Origin: Vibrio madracius
Lineage (GTDB): Bacteria > Pseudomonadota > Gammaproteobacteria > Enterobacterales > Vibrionaceae
Length of the DNA: 8,724 nucleotides
Assembly (NCBI GenBank): GCA_000695745.1
Contig: ASHK01000171.1
Span: 1 to 8,724, forward strand
Direction of reading: 5' to 3'
In this document: positions 5,101 to 8,724 of the stretch, in pieces
How positions within the stretch are numbered: the first letter of the stretch is position 1
Layout: each line of letters begins with the position of its first letter
Notes under the pieces: generated by a model
The model's input: the letters and a program-made list of their open reading frames with translations, nothing else
The model's database searches: none
What the model was told of the DNA's origin: nothing
Made by a program: the position numbers and the translations under genes

Positions 5101-6347
5101 ATGTCTGAAGAAACCAGCAAGAATATCTCTGAGACGTTGTTCGAGAAAAACAAACAGGCAAAAGAAACCTCTCGCCTCATCAGATATATGCCGAGTAGTG
5201 AAAAGTTGCTTGAGGAGCGCAGAGCGCAAAATCCAACATCTTGGTATCGTAATTTGTTGCGCTTGCAATGGGTTTGGCAAGGTGTGGATCCTATTGAGCA
5301 AGAGAGCGTGCTAGCGACTATCGCTTCCTCTAAACATTCCAGAACAGTGGATGATTGGTTAGATACAGTCATGGGTTACCACGGTGGTAATTGGAATTAT
5401 GAGTGGACCAAGCTCGGTATGCAGCATCAAAAGCGTGCCAATGATGTCACGGGGGATGATTCAGCAGAGGAGCTATTTAAAGCATCACTGTGTTTTAGTA
5501 TTGCCGGTTATCCTCATCTTAAAAATGACAACTTGGCCTTGCAGGCGCAGGTGCTAGCGAATACCGCTTACAACGAGGCGGCAAAGCGCACGAGTCACAT
5601 CATAAAGCAAATTGAAGTCCCGTATAAAAATAAACGAATCATAGCTAACCTTCACCTTGTCAGTACCGATAAGCCGCAACCTGTCGTGATTGTCAGTGCG
5701 GGATTGGATTCGTTGCAGACCGATATGTGGCGCTTATTCCGTGATTATCTTGCTCCGGCAGGTATTGCTATGCTAACGGTGGATATGCCGTCCATCGGAC
5801 ACAGTTCACATTGGACGCTAACGGAAGATACTTCCTGCTTGCACCAAGCTGTGCTTAATGAACTCCCTAAGATTCCTTGGGTGGATCACTTTAAAGTGGG
5901 CTTGTTGGGCTTCCGTTTTGGCGGTAATGCGATGGTGAGACTGTCATTCCTTGAGCCAAGTAAAATTAAAGGCTGTGTTTCTTTAGGTGCGCCAATTCAC
6001 GACATTTTAGCCAGTCCGAACAAGCTAAAAAATATGCCGAAAATGTATTTGGATATGCTGGGTCGCGTTTAGGGAAAGATGCTATTGATATTAACAGTTT
6101 ATCCGGACAACTCATGGCTTGGTCTCTAAAGGTTCAAGGCTTCTTGAGTGCTCGTCGAACCAAAGTACCGATTTTAGCCTTAAGTTTGGAAGGGGATATG
6201 GTTTCGCCACATTCCGATAATCGTTTGGTCGCCATGTTCAGTGATTACGGCAAAGCTAAGCAAATTCCTGCAAAAGGTATTACCAAAGGATATGAGCAAT
6301 CACTCGAAATGGCGATTAAGTGGTTGGAGGACGAACTTTGGAGGTGA
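5101..6347 (+). pseudogene. frsA: frsA (EIIA-Glc-interacting alpha/beta-hydrolase-fold protein), interrupted by a frameshift
   Basis: The first frame runs from ATG 5101 (AGAAGG seven bases upstream) to TAG 6070-6072 and gives 323 residues. The remaining C-terminus (SRLGKDAIDINSL... to ...AIKWLEDELWR) is encoded one frame earlier, from about 6063 to TGA near 6347. One missing base between 6058 and 6062 explains both. Restoring it turns MLG-stop into MLASRLGK-like family text and gives 415 residues, the usual Vibrio FrsA length. The protein has a helical N-terminal domain and an alpha/beta-hydrolase core (PVVIVSAGLDSLQTDMWR at 194-211, VDMPSIGHSS at 228-237). The nucleophile elbow reads GFRFGG (270-275), with no catalytic serine, as in other FrsA proteins. 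FrsA binds unphosphorylated EIIA-Glc and shifts cells toward fermentation; a claimed pyruvate decarboxylase activity has been disputed. If the break is real, the product lacks about a quarter of its fold and is probably inactive; a sequencing error is at least as likely. Confidence 0.9.
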
Positions 6348-6476
6348 CATTTGTGGTAAATTAGTTAAATATGAAATAAGCGTGTAATCAAATATATGAT
6401 AAAACAATAAATATCTTGGAAAATTTAACGCTATTTCAATTCAATAACTAGTTTTACTTATAAATGGAGTTTCCCC

Positions 6477-6864
6477 ATGTCTGAAGCGGCTAAGAACCCT
6501 ACGCATTATCGTTTACTCACAGCTCTAAAAGCGATTGGGCCTTATCTTAGAGAACCACTATGCAAAGAAGGCTTCTATCACTTCGATTGTCTTTCTGTCT
6601 GTGTGGATGATACTAAGTCTCCAGAAGATAGAGAATTTTGGGGCTGGTGGTTAGATTTATGCTTAGTTGATGAGCAGTTTGAAGCCACTTATCAAATTGG
6701 CCGTTATAACCAAGTTGGTGAGTGGGTGCTCGAATCGGCTCCAGAATCAGCCGCCGAAGAGATCACTCGTACACAAGAGGTTTCATGAAAAATTGGTTTC
6801 AGCCTTACAAGAAAAATTCGCGCTGGATGTAGCGATACATGATGATTCAGTAGAGTTTGTGTAA
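6477..6864 (+). pseudogene. crl: crl (sigma-S factor-binding protein Crl), interrupted by a frameshift
   Basis: The frame from ATG 6477 (GGAG seven bases upstream) gives 103 residues and stops at TGA 6786-6788. The rest, [20 protein letters not shown] to ...DSVEFV, continues in the next frame to TAA 6862-6864. The break is at 6779-6780, where GAGG reads as one extra G (or two lost bases); without it TRTQE runs straight into FHEKL, as in the family. The repaired protein would have 128-129 residues, near E. coli Crl (133). Crl binds sigma-S (RpoS) and helps it assemble with core RNA polymerase, and the conserved REFWGWW block is visible at about residues 52-58. The 129-base gap before the gene contains a TATGAT box (6395-6400) that could be a -10, with no good -35. 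A truncated Crl would lose its C-terminal helical region. The repeat of the problem in the two flanking genes points to assembly error. Confidence 0.9.
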
Positions 6865-6871
6865 CGGATAT

Positions 6872-6904
6872 AAAGCCCCAATGTCTCAATTGGGGCTTTT
6901 TTTT
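6872..6904 (+). terminator. Rho-independent terminator after crl
   Basis: An 11-base perfect stem (6872-6882 with 6889-6899, core AGCCCCAAT/ATTGGGGCT) has a 6-base loop and eight T's (6897-6904). It begins eight bases after the crl stop and isolates crl from proB. Confidence 0.9.
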
Positions 6905-6911
6905 GCTGCTT

Positions 6912-6942
6912 TTCCAATCCACTCACTTTTTGCTTGTATAAA
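6912..6942 (+). promoter_or_regulatory. Candidate promoter of proBA
   Basis: TATAAA at 6937-6942 is a good -10, and TTCCAA at 6912-6917 is a poor -35 with a long 19-base spacer. The start would be near 6949, giving a leader of about 52 bases. It lies just after the crl terminator, so the proline genes need a promoter here. Confidence 0.4.
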
Positions 6943-7000
6943 TGATGTTTGATTGCTAAAACATCACTCCTTATTTAACTTTCGTGTCCAACAAACAGAG

Positions 7001-8136
7001 ATGACAACTGATATTAATCGTCAAGCTACAGAGAAGAAAACTGTAGTGGTGAAGTTAGGAACAAGTGTTCTTACAGGTGGTTCCCTTGCGTTAAATAAAG
7101 CGCATATGGTGGAGCTCGTTAGACAATGTGCTGAGCTGAAAAAGCTTGGGCACTCTGTAGTTGTGGTATCGTCTGGTGCTATTGCGGCAGGCAGAGAACA
7201 TCTTGGATACCCCGCGCTTCCCAACTCGATGGCGAGCAAACAGCTACTTGCGGCTGTAGGTCAAAGTCAGTTAATTCAAGTTTGGGAATCATTGTTTGCC
7301 ATTTATGGCCTTAAAATTGGTCAAATGTTACTGACTCGCGCCGACCTAGAAGATCGTGAGCGCTTTTTGAATGCCCGTGACACTATCAACGCTTTGGTTG
7401 AGCATGACATTATTCCAGTCGTTAACGAAAATGATGCTGTCGCAACGAACGAGATAAAAGTGGGTGATAACGATAATTTATCAGCGTTAGTTGGTATTTT
7501 ATGTGGCGCGGATAAATTACTACTGTTGACTGATCAACGAGGCTTGTTTACGGCTGATCCACGTAAAGACCCAAATGCAGAACTGATTCGTGAAGTAACA
7601 ACCATTGATGAAACCCTTCGTAAAATTGCCGGTGGCAGTGGTACGACTTTGGGCACTGGTGGTATGGCAACGAAACTTCAGGCGGCAGATATTGCACGCC
7701 GTGCTGGTATTGAAGTCATAATCGCTGCCGGCAGTGCCGAGAATGTGGTGTTTGACTCATTATCTGACCAGCCTCAAGGTACGCGTTTCTACCGCTTCCA
7801 GAAGCACTAGAAAACCGCAAACGTTGGATTCTAGCGGGACCGGCGGCAACCGGTAACATTGTTATTGACGCTGGCGCAGTCAACGCTGTGATAGGCAAAG
7901 GTAGCAGCTTGCTAGCAAAAGGTGTCGTTAAAGTTTCAGGCCATTTCTCTCGCGGAGAAGTGGTACGTGTGACAACCAAAGACGGAGCGCTTGTTGCAAA
8001 AGGAATTTGTGGCTACTCCGATACTGATCTAGCAAAAATTGCTGGAAAACACAGTAAAGAGATCGGTGAGACTCTAGGCTACGACTATGGTGCTGAGGTT
8101 ATTCACCGCGACGATATGGTTGTCATTCAAGATTAA
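7001..8136 (+). pseudogene. proB: proB (glutamate 5-kinase), interrupted by a frameshift before the PUA domain
   Basis: Glutamate 5-kinase phosphorylates glutamate in the first step of proline synthesis. The amino-acid-kinase domain is intact to about residue 262: [13 protein letters not shown] with Lys18, SSGAIAAG with Ser58, VNENDAVA with Asp145, [12 protein letters not shown] with Asn157, and [15 protein letters not shown] (211-225). Right after GTR the frame loses one T of what should be TTTT (now TTT at 7786-7788), so translation ends at TAG 7808-7810 after 270 residues. Read one frame over, the sequence resumes as [20 protein letters not shown] and runs through a full PUA domain to TAA 8134-8136; repaired length is 378, normal for the family. 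The start chosen is ATG 7001. The frame opens further to TTG 6953, but the conserved kinase text begins about residue 14 and the ATG fits family lengths; no clear Shine-Dalgarno precedes it. E. coli ProB without the PUA domain is reported to keep activity, so the truncated enzyme might still work. Confidence 0.92.
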
Positions 8137-8153
8137 GAATAAAGGGATAAGTT

Positions 8154-8724
8154 ATGGATATGATTAAACTGGGCCAGAACGCTAAGCAAGCGAGTTTTGC
8201 CCTGGCGACCGCGTCTACGGCTCAAAAGAACAATGCACTACAGATCATTGCTGATGAACTAGAAGCAAGCGCTGACATCATCTTAGCGGCAAACGCTAAA
8301 GATATTGAGCTCGGCCGTGAAGCAGGGCTAACCGAAGCTCTTTTAGACCGTTTGCTATTAAACGAGCAGCGCCTAAAAGGGATTGCAGATGATGTGCGTA
8401 ATGTGATTACTTTATCTGATCCCGTAGGCAGTGAAATTGACAGCAGAGTCCTAGAGAACGGCATGAGCCTGTCTCGTCGTCGCGTACCACTTGGTGTGGT
8501 CGGTGTGATCTACGAAGCACGCCCTAATGTGACCATTGATATTGCGGCGCTTTGCCTAAAAACAGGTAACGCAAGCATTTTGCGTGGCGGTAAAGAGACG
8601 TTCTACTCGAATATGGAACTGGTGAAAGTCATTCAATCGGCACTGGATAAAGCAGGTTTACCTGCGGCTTCGGTCCAATATATCGAAAAGCCTGACCGTG
8701 AGTTGGTATCACAGTTGCTTAAAC
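8154..8724 (+). CDS. proA: Gamma-glutamyl phosphate reductase, N-terminal part (cut by window end)
   Basis: The open frame from ATG 8154 to the right edge gives the first 190 residues of an enzyme that normally has about 416. It uses NADPH to reduce glutamyl 5-phosphate to glutamate semialdehyde, the second step of proline synthesis. Visible family blocks are [18 protein letters not shown] (20-37), ILAANAKDI (43-51), [20 protein letters not shown] (107-126, start of the nucleotide-binding domain), [14 protein letters not shown] (135-148) and the [13 protein letters not shown] segment. The catalytic cysteine lies beyond the window. AAGGG seven bases upstream sets the start. It follows proB by 17 bases, an operon arrangement in which the two enzymes hand on the unstable acyl phosphate. 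No frameshift is seen in the part present. Confidence 0.95.
   Translation, partial: MDMIKLGQNAKQASFALATASTAQKNNALQIIADELEASADIILAANAKDIELGREAGLTEALLDRLLLNEQRLKGIADDVRNVITLSDPVGSEIDSRVLENGMSLSRRRVPLGVVGVIYEARPNVTIDIAALCLKTGNASILRGGKETFYSNMELVKVIQSALDKAGLPAASVQYIEKPDRELVSQLLK

Noticed and set aside
6027..6033. A AAA AAT heptamer in the frsA frame as a programmed -1 frameshift site that would bypass the stop
   Set aside because: A shift here would lead into the downstream frame without a stop, but it would replace the conserved MPKMYLDML text by unrelated residues. Family text stays in the first frame up to 6060, so an indel there is the better explanation.
1..8724. Mobile element, CRISPR array, tRNA or prophage signatures
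   Set aside because: No transposase or integrase text, no regularly spaced repeats, and no tRNA-like cloverleaf were found; all long genes are core metabolic genes in conserved order.

Overview
The window looks like chromosome 1 of a Vibrio or close relative. The order pepD - purine permease - gpt - frsA - crl - proB - proA is the known Vibrio arrangement. It is also the gammaproteobacterial order seen in E. coli (pepD-gpt-frsA-crl-phoE-proBA), here with extra genes between pepD and gpt and no porin gene before proB. Base composition is even and moderately AT-rich. I see no insertion sequence, integrase, tRNA, rRNA or CRISPR array, so this is ordinary core chromosome.

Layout. The left edge holds the C-terminal end of a sodium-coupled transporter (+), closed by a perfectly palindromic, probably bidirectional terminator. 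Three genes then run on the minus strand: pepD (2330-861, with its own terminator), a YaeP/UPF0253 small protein and a DUF4250 small protein. The last two form a tight two-gene unit with a 10-base gap. A roughly 890-base gap between pepD and the permease is not empty. It holds a probable small-RNA gene (about 2654-2955) with a CRP-like site, a 28-codon ORF with a good ribosome binding site, a C-rich segment and a strong terminator. This matches the dual-function RNA VcdRP described in Vibrio cholerae and is the most interesting element here.

The rest runs on the plus strand. An AzgA-type purine permease, preceded by a near-ideal PurR operator, is followed 31 bases later by gpt; together they import and salvage purine bases. 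Next come frsA (alpha/beta-hydrolase-fold protein that interacts with EIIA-Glc), crl (RpoS helper) and the proline genes proB and proA (cut by the right edge).

Three consecutive genes, frsA, crl and proB, each carry one small frameshifting indel within about 1.7 kb. In each case the missing C-terminus is encoded intact in another frame. Either this is a cluster of assembly or base-calling errors, which I think more likely, or a local group of real loss mutations. The other long genes, pepD, permease, gpt and the visible part of proA, are intact.
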